From assembly GCF_006337165.1 (NCBI RefSeq), contig NZ_CP040896.1:1860001-1924000 (forward strand): a stretch of 64,000 nucleotides of DNA, read 5' to 3'. The stretch is from Hymenobacter jejuensis. Lineage in GTDB: Bacteria; Bacteroidota; Bacteroidia; Cytophagales; Hymenobacteraceae. Below are positions 18,165 to 26,664 of the stretch, piece after piece (position 1 is the stretch's first letter; every line of letters starts with the position of its first letter). Position numbers and translations under genes: made by a program. The notes beneath the pieces were generated by a model, which saw only the letters and a program-made list of their open reading frames with translations, did not search any database and was not told where the DNA came from.

Positions 18165-19394
18165 ATGAAAAACCTGCTGGCAAAATTTGAAAATAAACGT
18201 CCGGAAATCGTCTTCGAATGGAAAGACGCTGAAACTGAGGCAGAAGGATGGGTAGTCATTAACTCTCTGCGCGGCGGGGCAGCCGGCGGCGGTACGCGCA
18301 TGCGCAAAGGCCTCGACAAGCGCGAAGTAGAAAGCCTAGCCAAAACCATGGAGGTAAAATTCACCGTTTCAGGGCCGGCAATCGGGGGCGCCAAGTCGGG
18401 CATTAACTTCGACCCGCTAGACCCGCGCAAACGCGGCGTGCTCGAGCGCTGGTATCGGGCCGTTATTCCGCTGCTCAAAAGCTATTACGGCACCGGCGGC
18501 GACCTGAACGTGGACGAAATTCACGACGTAATCCCGATTACTGAAGACTACGGCCTGTGGCACCCGCAGGAAGGCATCGTGAACGGGCACTACCGCGCCA
18601 CCGAGCCCCAAAAGATTCAGAAGCTGGGGCAATTGCGCCAAGGCGTGGTGAAAGTGATTGAAGACGCACAGTTTACGCCTGACCTGAGCCGCAAATACAC
18701 AGTCGCGGACCTCATTACGGGCTACGGCGTGGCCGAAGCCGTGCGACATTACTACGAGCTGTGGGGCAGCGGCGATGTGCGCGGCAAGCGGGCCATTATT
18801 CAGGGGTGGGGCAATGTGGGCGCGGCCGCTGCTTACTACTTGGCCTTGCAGGGCGCCCGCATCACGGGCATCATCGACCGGGCCGGCGGGCTGCTGAAGC
18901 CGGATGGCTTTTCGCTCGACGAGATCCGGGAGCTGTTTCTGAGCCGCAATGGCAATAACTTGACTAGCAATGAGTTGCTTTCATTTTCAGAAATCGACCA
19001 ACGCATTTGGTCTTCCGGCGCGGAGATTTTTATTCCGGCGGCCGCTTCTCGCCTCGTCACACGCGATCAGATTGAGCAGCTGCTCAGCGGTGGCTTGGAA
19101 GTCATTTCGTGCGGCGCCAACGTCCCCTTTGCCGACCCCGAAATCTTCTTCGGCCCCACGGGCGAATACGCCGACCAACACACCACCGTCATTCCCGATT
19201 TTATCGCCAACTGCGGCATGGCCCGCGTGTTTGCGTATCTGATGGAAACCAACGCCGAAATCACCGACAAAGCCATTTTCGGCGACACCTCCCGAATCAT
19301 CCGGCGCGCCTTAGAACGTACTCGCCAACAGGGCAATAGCCGCACCGGCGTTGCCCAAAAATCGTTTGAGATGGCCCTACGCGAACTGGTGTAG
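18165..19394 (+). CDS. Glu/Leu/Phe/Val dehydrogenase family protein (second copy)
   Basis: NAD(P)-dependent amino acid dehydrogenase of 409 residues. Family elements include GGAAGGGTRMRKGL, GGAKSGINFDP with the catalytic lysine region, GTGGDLNVDE, and the cofactor-binding QGWGNVGAAAAYY. It is clearly diverged from the other two family members in the window. I chose the ATG at 18165, 7 nt after a CCCCCACCCACCC tract and 40 nt after a -7 box. Substrate preference cannot be assigned by eye. It is divergent from the ArsR gene and could be under its control. Confidence 0.85.
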   Translation: MKNLLAKFENKRPEIVFEWKDAETEAEGWVVINSLRGGAAGGGTRMRKGLDKREVESLAKTMEVKFTVSGPAIGGAKSGINFDPLDPRKRGVLERWYRAVIPLLKSYYGTGGDLNVDEIHDVIPITEDYGLWHPQEGIVNGHYRATEPQKIQKLGQLRQGVVKVIEDAQFTPDLSRKYTVADLITGYGVAEAVRHYYELWGSGDVRGKRAIIQGWGNVGAAAAYYLALQGARITGIIDRAGGLLKPDGFSLDEIRELFLSRNGNNLTSNELLSFSEIDQRIWSSGAEIFIPAAASRLVTRDQIEQLLSGGLEVISCGANVPFADPEIFFGPTGEYADQHTTVIPDFIANCGMARVFAYLMETNAEITDKAIFGDTSRIIRRALERTRQQGNSRTGVAQKSFEMALRELV

Positions 19395-19486
19395 GGACCT
19401 TTACGGGCAACATGTTTGCGCGTGCGCGGTACTGTATAATCCCTGCTAACTACACAACGATGGGCGCACAACGCGCTCTTACCGCT

Positions 19487-20632
19487 ATGAATTTCAACGA
19501 CATCCTGCACCAACGTTTTTTGGGGAATGACGTGCAAGCGTATTTGTTGTGCGCCGTTATTCTGCTGTTGGGTTACGGCTTCAAGAATCTGGTTTCGCGC
19601 CTGCTGACCAAGCTGCTGTTTCGCTTTGTAAGCCAGAAGTCGGAGGGCGTGAACGTTGCCGAGTTCAGCGCCTTGCTGATGCAGCCCATTGCTGTAGTTA
19701 TCTTCTTGATAACCATCTACTTCGCTTTTAACATTTTGGATTACCCCGTGCGACCTTCCGAGCTGTCGCACAACGAGCCGTGGCCGAAGCTGCTGGCATT
19801 TCGGGTCTACCAGCTTGGTTTTATCACGGGCGTAGCCTGGATTGTATTGCGCCTGATCGACTTTGCGGTACTTGTGTTTCGGCGCCGGGCCGAGCTTTCG
19901 CCTTCGCGCCTCAACGACCAGCTCGTGCCGTTTGCCAAAGACTTGCTGAAGGTGTTGGTGCTGGCAATGGCTTTTCTGGTGATTTTGGGACAGGTATTTA
20001 GCGTCAACGTTACGGCCCTGATCGGTGGATTGGGCATCGGCGGTTTGGCCGTCGCGTTTGCCGCTAAGGAAAGTCTAGAAAACCTGATCGCTTCGTTCAC
20101 CATCTTCCTAGATCAGCCGTTTGCCGTCGGCGACCTCGTCACGGTCGGCGGGGTGACGGGCACCGTGGAAAAAGTAGGCTTTCGGAGCACACGCCTGCGC
20201 ACGGCGGAAAAAAGCTACGTCACGGTACCCAATAAGTCCATGATTGACAAGCCCTTAGACAACCTTTCGCTGCGCACGTCGCGGCGCGTCAGCTTTACGC
20301 TAGCCCTGAGTCACTTCACGACCAGCGACCAGCTCCGTCGCATCGTGGCCGATGCCCAGCGGGTCATCCGCGAACATCCGCTCACCACCGACGAAGTCCA
20401 GATCAAGTTTGCCGCCCTCACTCCCACGGCCAAAGAAGTGACGGTGCAGTATTTCGTCGAAACCAACAGCTACGACGAATATCTCGACGTCAAAGAAGAA
20501 CTCAACTACCGCCTGGTAGAGCTCGTGGAGCAGCACGGCGGCAGCTTTACCAACACGGCGACCACCGTAGTGCAGCTAACCGAACCGGATCGTTTGCGCG
20601 GCTTGCAGTCGCCGGCACAGCCGCTGATTTAG
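19487..20632 (+). CDS. MscS-family mechanosensitive channel
   Basis: Small-conductance mechanosensitive channel relieving osmotic downshock in the inner membrane. About four hydrophobic segments precede the pore-lining helix (IGGLGIGGLAVAFAAKESLENLIASF) and the beta domain (DQPFAVGDLVTVGGVTGTVEKVGFRSTRLRT), both hallmark MscS sequences. A C-terminal cytoplasmic alpha-beta domain ends the protein. The ATG at 19487 starts MNFNDIL; the longer reading from 19412 has no family counterpart. A terminator follows. Confidence 0.92.
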   Translation: MNFNDILHQRFLGNDVQAYLLCAVILLLGYGFKNLVSRLLTKLLFRFVSQKSEGVNVAEFSALLMQPIAVVIFLITIYFAFNILDYPVRPSELSHNEPWPKLLAFRVYQLGFITGVAWIVLRLIDFAVLVFRRRAELSPSRLNDQLVPFAKDLLKVLVLAMAFLVILGQVFSVNVTALIGGLGIGGLAVAFAAKESLENLIASFTIFLDQPFAVGDLVTVGGVTGTVEKVGFRSTRLRTAEKSYVTVPNKSMIDKPLDNLSLRTSRRVSFTLALSHFTTSDQLRRIVADAQRVIREHPLTTDEVQIKFAALTPTAKEVTVQYFVETNSYDEYLDVKEELNYRLVELVEQHGGSFTNTATTVVQLTEPDRLRGLQSPAQPLI

Positions 20633-20666
20633 TTTCTACCGGTTGCCCTACCATTCCCCCAAAACC

Positions 20667-20697
20667 AAAAGAGCCCGCTATACTAGCGGGCTCTTTT
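20667..20697. terminator. Bidirectional terminator between mscS-like and TerB-like genes
   Basis: AAAAGAGCCCGCTA pairs with TAGCGGGCTCTTTT around a 3-nt loop, in a convergent gap. The T-run is present on both strands. Confidence 0.9.
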
Positions 20698-20725
20698 GAT
20701 ATACAAATGCTTGTATTTTAATTAT

Positions 20726-21637
20726 TTATCGGCCAAGCAAGCCCCCTAATAGGGAGCCCATTCCGCCGCCCAGCAGGCTTCCTAGGCCACCACCACCGGC
20801 GCTGCGAGGGGCAGAGTTAGGCTGACCACCAAGTCCGCCCAGGATGGAAGTGAGCGAGCCTAAGCCACCGCTACCAACGTGCGAGCCCTGTGCAGGCAGG
20901 TCGCTGTACTGTCCCGAAGACTGTCCGCCACCGCCCAATACGCTGCTTAGCAAGCCACCACCGAGCAGACCGCCGAGCAAACCGCCCATGCTGCCGCCCC
21001 CGGTTGCGCTGCCCATAGCGCCGCCGAGCAAGCCGCCCATGGAGCCGCTGCCGCCCATCATGCCGCCTAAGCCGCCGGAGCCGCGACCGCCGCCCATCAC
21101 GCGCGAAATCACCATCGGGGCGACAACGCCGAGCAGACCCGCCATCAGTGCACCTTTTGGAATGCCTACGCTGTCGAGCTTGCTGCCAATGCTGTTCAGA
21201 AAGCCTTGTTTGCCAGGATCATTGGGATCGTGTGGCACCGAGGCCGCTTGGTCTACGACTGTTTCCAGGGCTTGCTTTTGCTCTTGGTTGATGCCGAGGT
21301 AAGCCGAGATCTTGTTGACCATCGCTTCTTCATCGTTGGAGTAAGCTCCGTCGGCCCGCGCAAAGCTGATCAGGTCGGTGACCAGCGAAAAACGCAGGTC
21401 GCTGCTTTTCAGCGCATCCAGGTTTTGCTTAATGCTTTCGTTGCTCGAATCTTTAGCGGCAGCCAGTACCTGCTGCGTTGCCCCACCCGACAGGCCGGCA
21501 GTGTGGGCTAATTGCTGCAGGAATTCTACTTCGGGGGCCGAAGCCTCGCGGTCGGCCGAAGCCAAGCTGGCAATGACGCTCAGGTACGCTGCTTTTTCCT
21601 GGTCGGAATAATTTTGCAGTAGTTGGGTATCGTTCAT
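20726..21637 (-). CDS. TerB-like protein with a glycine-rich C-terminus
   Basis: Residues 1-140 resemble a helical TerB/tellurite-resistance-type domain (YLSVIASLASADREASAPEVEFL and FARADGAYSNDEEAMVNKI, two acidic repeats). The remaining 130 or so residues are mostly Gly, Ser, Met and Leu in short repeats (GGSGSMGGLLGG type), probably flexible. TerB domains bind metal in some proteins. The function here is unknown, and a tellurite role should not be assumed. The tail looks low-complexity and may vary in length between strains. Confidence 0.7.
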   Translation of the reverse strand: MNDTQLLQNYSDQEKAAYLSVIASLASADREASAPEVEFLQQLAHTAGLSGGATQQVLAAAKDSSNESIKQNLDALKSSDLRFSLVTDLISFARADGAYSNDEEAMVNKISAYLGINQEQKQALETVVDQAASVPHDPNDPGKQGFLNSIGSKLDSVGIPKGALMAGLLGVVAPMVISRVMGGGRGSGGLGGMMGGSGSMGGLLGGAMGSATGGGSMGGLLGGLLGGGLLSSVLGGGGQSSGQYSDLPAQGSHVGSGGLGSLTSILGGLGGQPNSAPRSAGGGGLGSLLGGGMGSLLGGLLGR

Positions 21638-21852
21638 GGCAAAAGGGAGGGCTTTAGTGAGAAAACCGTCTTGCCCTTAACGATAACTCCGCGATTAGGT
21701 TGAAAAGCAGCGCCAATAAACTTGCACGCCGTTCGCCAATGGCAAATTGCTGCCCTGAGTCAAACTTTTCCATGCCTCAACCTCGACAGTTAGAAAGAAC
21801 TTGCAAAGAAATTGTCAAGTTATAACTTATTGATATTCAAATACTTAAAAAC

Positions 21853-24414
21853 TTAGAAGTCAAAGTATTCCCCGGTCTGAGGCTGGGCGGGTTTCTTGAC
21901 CGGCTTTTTGAGCTCGAAAGGTTTGGGTGCGGAAGCCGGCACTGCGGCAGGCGCTGCCGCCGAAGCGTCCGCGCTGGCATTATCGGGCCGGGCCACATCG
22001 CCGATCGTGCTTTTAGTGCGGGCAGGCATAGCACCACCGCGATTGGCTTGTGCTCTGGCCCGGTCGTAGCGCACACTAAAGTTGTCTTCGTCACCCTGAA
22101 TGGCCAGCAGGATGGTAGGACCAATAGGCGCCGCACCCGCGGTTCCCGGCCGGTGCAGCACACCTGGCAACAGCGGAATGGACAGGTGATAATCCATTTG
22201 CTGGTCGAAGGTGTGCGTGCCGGTCACCCGGATCAGCGAGGCCGTGCGCACGTTGGAGCGAATGTCCATGTCGGGCAGGTACACCGTGCGGCTTTGGATG
22301 TAGAAATTATTGGTCAGCTCAGCGAATCGCAGGTGCCGTAATTGCGCCTTGCTGGCTACCATCGAAAGCTTTTGCAGCGGCTCGAAGTTATTGAGTTCGC
22401 CGTTGCGCACGGTGGCCCGCACCTCGGCTTCCAAGCGATCTGTGAGCGGATTCAGCCGCCGATCTAAGTACACATCCGACTCGACCGTAGCGGTGAGCGC
22501 GCCACGTAAGTGCTTGGCTGTGATGAAGTTCTGTCCAAAGTCTTCAAACACATAAAACAAGCTGTCGAGCGGCAGTTGCGTGCACGAAGCCGTGGTGCTA
22601 ACCTTGATCAGGTTGGGCTGCCGTGCATCAATTGTCCCGCGCACGCTGGCCTGCCCACCGGCCGCAGCAATGCTCAGCGAAGGCGAGGAAATAACCTGGT
22701 TTCGCAGCTGAATTGTGCCATGCAACGCCCGCCCCCGAAAGCGGCGAAAACGCACATGGCGCACCGCCGCGTTGATATTAAGGGCCAGATCAGGCTGCAC
22801 ATGAAATTCGTACTCGCCGCCGCTTCCGGCCCGCCCGGCCACCGTCGCCGATTGCCCCCGTAGAAGCTGGTCGAAGTCAAGAAGGTTAGAAGCAATTTTT
22901 GCCTCGATCAAGAGTTGTTGTCGCTGCAGCAGCATCCACGCTAATGCATTGCGCAGCAGCCCATTAGCCTGAAAGTCCGAACGCCCCAGATGACCGCTGA
23001 AACCGCTCACGGCTATGTCGTTGCGCCGAAGCGTAAAATTGCCCGTCAGGCCGGTAAAAGGCTGATTTAGGTCGCGCAGGCGCAGGCTCACGTTGCGCAG
23101 CACTACTTCTCCCGCCGACTGCACGCTGGCAGTCGCTGGGTGGGCCCGGAACTCGCGCAGGTTACCGGTCAGCTGAATCGCCAGCTGGGCGTCGCCGCTT
23201 GCCGACCGCACCGAAGCCAGCGGGTAGAACCGCAAGGCCCGCGCCACATCGAGATCGGCCCGTAGATCGAGGTTGACAGTGGGGTCCTGAAAGTTTGCGT
23301 AGCGCAGACTGCCGCTAAAATCGCGGCCCTGAAGCTTGCCGCGCACATTCTGCAGCGCCAGCACTGCCGTTCGCACGTTGTTCTGCGCACCGTTGTCGAA
23401 GCTGCCCGTCAGAAATACGTGCTCGACGGTTTGCTTGAACTCGGGATGATAAAAGGACGCATCGCGGCAACCAAACCGAAAGTCAAGGCGCGGATTGTGG
23501 CGCGAGGAGAGCAACCCGCGCACCGTTCCCCCAAAATATACGTCGCCCTGGCTGCAGTACGCGCTCAGGTGGCGAGCCATGCGCGGAGGCAATAGCGATA
23601 TAATAGACTGCACATCCGTGTTTTTGCCGTCCAGGCGCAGGTCCAGATCGGTTTCGGCCGCGTAGCCTACTTTGCCTTTTACCCGGTAGGTCGCTTGGCC
23701 CACCTGCAAATCAGATGGCTCAATGGCTACCCGTTGGCCCGGCCGGTCAATTGCCAACTTCGTATTGATTTTCAGTTCTTTATCTCGAAAATAGGCATCG
23801 TTTCCCAGTTCGATAGCTTGCACATGCGTGGCTCCTTCAGCCTGGATGTCGATACGCGTGTCTGTTACTGCCAGAGCGGCTCGCAGGTCTTGGGCCTGCA
23901 CCGTATAGCGTTGCTGCCGGGACGCATCGGCATACACCACGGCCACATTTTTTACACGGATTTTCTCCAGATCAAGGGCAAAAGGCTGTTCGCTGGTACT
24001 GGTTGTGTCGTAACGAATGACGTCGTAATTGGGCACAGCCTGGGTGTTGAGGCGAACCTGTACGGTGCCATCTGCAACGGTTACGGAGCGAATGCGGTAA
24101 CGCCCGGCCACGATGTCCCAGGCGTCAAACGCGCAGTATAGCGCCCGGACGCGCGCCAGCGGAATGGTATCCTGCGGCAGCGAACCCGTCACCACTACGT
24201 CTCGCAACGTGACAGAGACCCGCGGAAACTGATCGAATAAAGACAACTCGATTTTCCCAACCCGCACCGGCGTGCGCAGATAGCGGTTGACTTGCTCCAC
24301 GAATAACCTGATGATCTGATCTTGCCCCAACCATATGCCCACCGCGGCTCCACCTAGCACAAATACCAGGGCAAGAATTGAGTAAACGAATTTTTTTTTC
24401 AGACCCACCAACAA
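21853..24414 (-). CDS. AsmA-like envelope protein
   Basis: Very long envelope protein of 853 residues with one N-terminal membrane segment (about 10-30) and then a periplasmic beta-rich region with AsmA-like elements (VRVGKIELSLFDQFPRVSVTLRDVVV near 50). The C-terminal part resembles the AsmA C-terminal domain. It ends in an Ala/Pro-rich low-complexity tail. AsmA/TamB relatives take part in lipid transport or outer-membrane biogenesis; the exact role here is an inference. No ATG is available: the start must be TTG 24414 or 24411, or GTG 24408. A run of nine A residues (coding strand) sits just inside. Confidence 0.75.
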   Translation of the reverse strand: MLVGLKKKFVYSILALVFVLGGAAVGIWLGQDQIIRLFVEQVNRYLRTPVRVGKIELSLFDQFPRVSVTLRDVVVTGSLPQDTIPLARVRALYCAFDAWDIVAGRYRIRSVTVADGTVQVRLNTQAVPNYDVIRYDTTSTSEQPFALDLEKIRVKNVAVVYADASRQQRYTVQAQDLRAALAVTDTRIDIQAEGATHVQAIELGNDAYFRDKELKINTKLAIDRPGQRVAIEPSDLQVGQATYRVKGKVGYAAETDLDLRLDGKNTDVQSIISLLPPRMARHLSAYCSQGDVYFGGTVRGLLSSRHNPRLDFRFGCRDASFYHPEFKQTVEHVFLTGSFDNGAQNNVRTAVLALQNVRGKLQGRDFSGSLRYANFQDPTVNLDLRADLDVARALRFYPLASVRSASGDAQLAIQLTGNLREFRAHPATASVQSAGEVVLRNVSLRLRDLNQPFTGLTGNFTLRRNDIAVSGFSGHLGRSDFQANGLLRNALAWMLLQRQQLLIEAKIASNLLDFDQLLRGQSATVAGRAGSGGEYEFHVQPDLALNINAAVRHVRFRRFRGRALHGTIQLRNQVISSPSLSIAAAGGQASVRGTIDARQPNLIKVSTTASCTQLPLDSLFYVFEDFGQNFITAKHLRGALTATVESDVYLDRRLNPLTDRLEAEVRATVRNGELNNFEPLQKLSMVASKAQLRHLRFAELTNNFYIQSRTVYLPDMDIRSNVRTASLIRVTGTHTFDQQMDYHLSIPLLPGVLHRPGTAGAAPIGPTILLAIQGDEDNFSVRYDRARAQANRGGAMPARTKSTIGDVARPDNASADASAAAPAAVPASAPKPFELKKPVKKPAQPQTGEYFDF

Positions 24415-24496
24415 CCGAATTTTCTGGCAATGAAAGAGTTGGACTTGATTAGCCGCTTCCGGCAGAAAAAATCTTTACCGAAGGTCGCACATTTTG

Positions 24497-24527
24497 TTGC
24501 GTAATCGGAAATCACCCTCCATATTTG
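24497..24527 (+). promoter_or_regulatory. Putative tRNA-Val promoter
   Basis: A TTG at 24497-24499 lies 20 nt before CATATTTG (24520-24527), one base off TAnnTTTG. It is 25 nt ahead of the tRNA. Confidence 0.5.
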
Positions 24528-24552
24528 CAATCCCAAACGGGACATACCCCAC

Positions 24553-24627
24553 GGGAGATTAGCTCAGCTGGTTCAGAGCATCTGCCTTACAAGCAGAGGG
24601 TCGTAGGTTCGAACCCTACATCTCCCA
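24553..24627 (+). tRNA. tRNA-Val (anticodon TAC)
   Basis: All four arms can be drawn. The acceptor GGGAGAT pairs with ATCTCCC, the D-arm is GCTC...GAGC, the anticodon stem TCTGC/GCAGA encloses CTTACAA (anticodon TAC), and the T-arm GTAGG-TTCGAAC-CCTAC is perfect. CCA is not encoded. The 3' part is the integration target of the island, and its sequence is repeated at 50470-50511. Confidence 0.95.
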
Positions 24628-24628
24628 C
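24587..24628. repeat. attL: 42-bp direct repeat inside tRNA-Val
   Basis: Identical over 42 nt to 50470-50511. It runs from the anticodon loop through the T-arm and acceptor 3' strand to one base past the discriminator. It keeps the tRNA intact after insertion. Confidence 0.93.
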
Positions 24629-24635
24629 ATTGATT

Positions 24636-24669
24636 AACAGGCACTTAGTCGCAAGACTGGGTGCCTGTT
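24636..24669 (+). terminator. Element-borne terminator behind tRNA-Val
   Basis: AACAGGCAC pairs with GTGCCTGTT over 9 bp, with AGTC-GCAA-GACT pairing inside, then TTCGTTTT. It lies just inside the island and replaces the ancestral tRNA terminator now at 50518. Confidence 0.8.
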
Positions 24670-24676
24670 TTCGTTT

Positions 24677-24700
24677 TGGTTTACACAATGGTTTACACAA
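24677..24700 (+). repeat. Left tandem 12-bp repeats, putative integrase arm sites
   Basis: TGGTTTACACAA occurs twice head-to-tail without a gap, 48 nt inside attL. A matching tandem pair with the core GGTTTACAC lies at 50327-50350. Paired short direct repeats at both ends of an integrated element are typical of arm-type binding sites for tyrosine integrases or excisionases. Confidence 0.65.
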
Positions 24701-25277
24701 TCGCTTCTAATACCATATAGTAAAAACTATGTAGATACTTGGAAGCCTCGTTAGTGCCTTTATAACAACAAAGCTTAAGTCCTGCGACAATCTGCTTGCT
24801 ATTGAGTATGATTACAAACTTTTATTACCTATGTATTAGCCTCATATCTTAAGGTAGCTAGTTCAAAGCCTTTCGTTCTAAAATTCAATTTATCGAACTT
24901 CACTAGAAAACATAAAACACATAGATTGCACCTGCAGATTATTAGAGCCTATTAGTGCAGACAATTGCAAGTTTTGTTCTAGCATACGAAAACTTATATG
25001 GTTTTTTCAGTTTTCTCTTGCTACCCAGTTGAGTTCAAGCACATGAACATCAAGATAAATTAGCTCCACACTTAAATTCACTTGCCTATTCATTATTACT
25101 ATGGCTTTAAAATACATGGCACTTCTTTATAATGCCTCACAGAAAACGAATAACGTATGTGCCATTTGCAGACAAATGTATTTAGTTCTTCTTCAATTTT
25201 CTAAGGTCTATATCTACGATAAAGTTGCTTTACATCTAAATTAAATAATATCAACTCAAATATACTCTCACTAAATT
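24701..25277. other. AT-rich gene-free interval before the retron operon
   Basis: No frame longer than a few dozen codons looks coding. It must hold the promoter of the PRTase-wHTH-retron unit, but no clean TAnnTTTG box stands out. The composition changes abruptly from the GC-rich host at the left arm sites. Confidence 0.5.
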
Positions 25278-26141
25278 ATGCCAATAAAAGGGTTAGATAT
25301 TAGCTCAGTTCGGCGATTAAAAGAGAAATTTAAAAGTAAAGGATGGGATGAAGTAGATACACACGATTTCATATTCGATAACTTTTGTTGTTTATTATCT
25401 TTTTTAAACGAAAGAGAGAAAGAGTTACTTATTGAATTAACGGAAGAATATTTATGGGTAAGAAACAATGACTACTATTCCTTATTAATATATGGATTTG
25501 AGTTGATTGCTAAATCTAATTTATCCATAAATAAAGTTTATATATTAGCTATGATCTCACCAGATGACAGAAGGAAGAATAAAATTAAAAGTGCCAATAA
25601 GGTCGCTTATGATTGCATGGATTTTACCATCGGCGCTAAAATACCCTTCTTTCACAACGTTGATTTTCAGCTTATTCATAATATAGATTCAACTCTACCG
25701 AACCCTAGAAAAATGAATAATTCAATTATACTTATGGTTGATGACTATATTGGTTCAGGGGAAACAGCTTTGGAAGCTTTGGCTGAACTGGAGGCGGCAA
25801 AACCTTTTAACAAGGACAAAATATTTATATTAGGGCTAGTCGCCCAGCAAAAGGGTATTGATAAAATTAAAGATGCAGGCTACAATAATGTATTTTGCAG
25901 TGTTATCAAGAACAGAGGTATAACAGATAGATTTCCGATTCCACCTAGAGAAGATTATTTAAAGATGATGGGAGATATCGAAACTAGAATGGGTGTAGAA
26001 GATGATTTTCGTTTAGGCAAAGGCGCTTCAGAAGCTTTAGTAACAATGATAAAAACTCCTAACAATACTTTCCCAGTTTTCTGGTTTGAGCCCAAAAAGG
26101 TTAATAGTAATTGGAAAGTACCTTTTAGAAGAAAAAGTTAA
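25278..26141 (+). CDS. Retron-associated phosphoribosyltransferase-like (PRTase) protein
   Basis: A 287-residue cytoplasmic protein whose C-terminal half has the PRPP-binding loop form MVDDYIGSGETA (around 153-164). An N-terminal helical region and the closing motif TPNNTFPVFW (260-269) recall the PRTase domain of conflict systems. In the published retron classification, one class (type III, as I recall it) pairs a PRTase and a winged-helix protein with the reverse transcriptase, which is the layout here. The PRTase is the likely toxic effector, modifying a nucleotide or nucleic acid when the retron is disturbed (inference). The wHTH gene starts 6 nt downstream. It is strongly AT-rich. Confidence 0.8.
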   Translation: MPIKGLDISSVRRLKEKFKSKGWDEVDTHDFIFDNFCCLLSFLNEREKELLIELTEEYLWVRNNDYYSLLIYGFELIAKSNLSINKVYILAMISPDDRRKNKIKSANKVAYDCMDFTIGAKIPFFHNVDFQLIHNIDSTLPNPRKMNNSIILMVDDYIGSGETALEALAELEAAKPFNKDKIFILGLVAQQKGIDKIKDAGYNNVFCSVIKNRGITDRFPIPPREDYLKMMGDIETRMGVEDDFRLGKGASEALVTMIKTPNNTFPVFWFEPKKVNSNWKVPFRRKS

Positions 26142-26147
26142 TTACAC

Positions 26148-26465
26148 ATGGGTACTAATATTGAGCTAATATTACTTTTAATTGTAAAAAAAAACGGAGC
26201 ACTTACTCCTGTTTTAGAACAGGGCTTCACTTATTCGCAAATATCACATTTTATGTCCCTGCTAGAGCAAGAGCATTTAATAATATTCACAGAAGGCAAG
26301 TTGTCCTTGACAAAACAAGGCGAAGAAAGAGCTGTTTATCTCCAGAAAGAGTTGGCTACTTCACCTAAACAAGGATGGATTTTACCCGAAACTAGAAGTA
26401 AGATTGATTCAATTAGCATAAATGATATATATTTACCCGCAATCAAAAGGAAGCCTAAGGTTTGA
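26148..26465 (+). CDS. Retron-associated winged-helix protein
   Basis: Small 105-residue protein with a winged-helix pattern: a helix (IELILLLIVKKNG), a helix-turn-helix (TYSQISHFMSLLEQEHLI) and a wing (IFTEGKLSLTKQGEERA). It follows the PRTase gene by 6 nt and its stop codon overlaps the first base of the proposed retron RNA. In PRTase-type retrons such a protein is a fixed partner and may bind the msDNA or regulate the unit (family knowledge plus inference). No catalytic motif is seen. Confidence 0.72.
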   Translation: MGTNIELILLLIVKKNGALTPVLEQGFTYSQISHFMSLLEQEHLIIFTEGKLSLTKQGEERAVYLQKELATSPKQGWILPETRSKIDSISINDIYLPAIKRKPKV

Positions 26466-26642
26466 GCTCTTTTAGTATCAGGTAGCTTTTAAAGCTACAG
26501 GGTTGATGAGTCTGTCAACCTGATGAGAACTTACATTCGAGCAATTAATAATGAAATAAAGTCAAAGGGATTTGTCTTCATCTCATTATTAATTACGGCA
26601 TGACATATGCCCAGGATCGCTCACCTAATTGTAAAAGTTGCT
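26465..26642 (+). ncRNA. Candidate retron msr-msd RNA
   Basis: This structured segment sits exactly where retron RNAs lie, immediately before the reverse transcriptase. The outer pairing AGCTCTTTTA (26465-26474) with TAAAAGTTGCT (26632-26642) could be the a1/a2 stem (nine pairs with a small internal loop). Inside are a GTAGCTTT/AAAGCTAC hairpin (26482-26498), GGTTGA/TCAACC (26501-26520), and a long hairpin with a perfect 12-bp stem AATTAATAATGA/TCATTATTAATT (26543-26594, the probable msd) with inner pairing. A fourth hairpin, GGCAT/ATGCC, is at 26597-26611. The branching G is not certain. Boundaries are approximate. Confidence 0.65.
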
Positions 26643-26664
26643 TAAATTTTAGGTTTTCTTTTGT

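Noticed and set aside
24391..24399. Frameshift or phase variation at the A9 run in the AsmA-like gene
   Set aside because: The alternative frame also starts with TTG, not ATG, so a one-base change would not restore a better start. Kept only as a remark on the uncertain start.
26519..26545. Hammerhead-like core CTGATGAG in the retron spacer
   Set aside because: The matching CGAAA and cleavage-site elements are missing (only CGAGC follows), and the hairpins fit msr-msd better.
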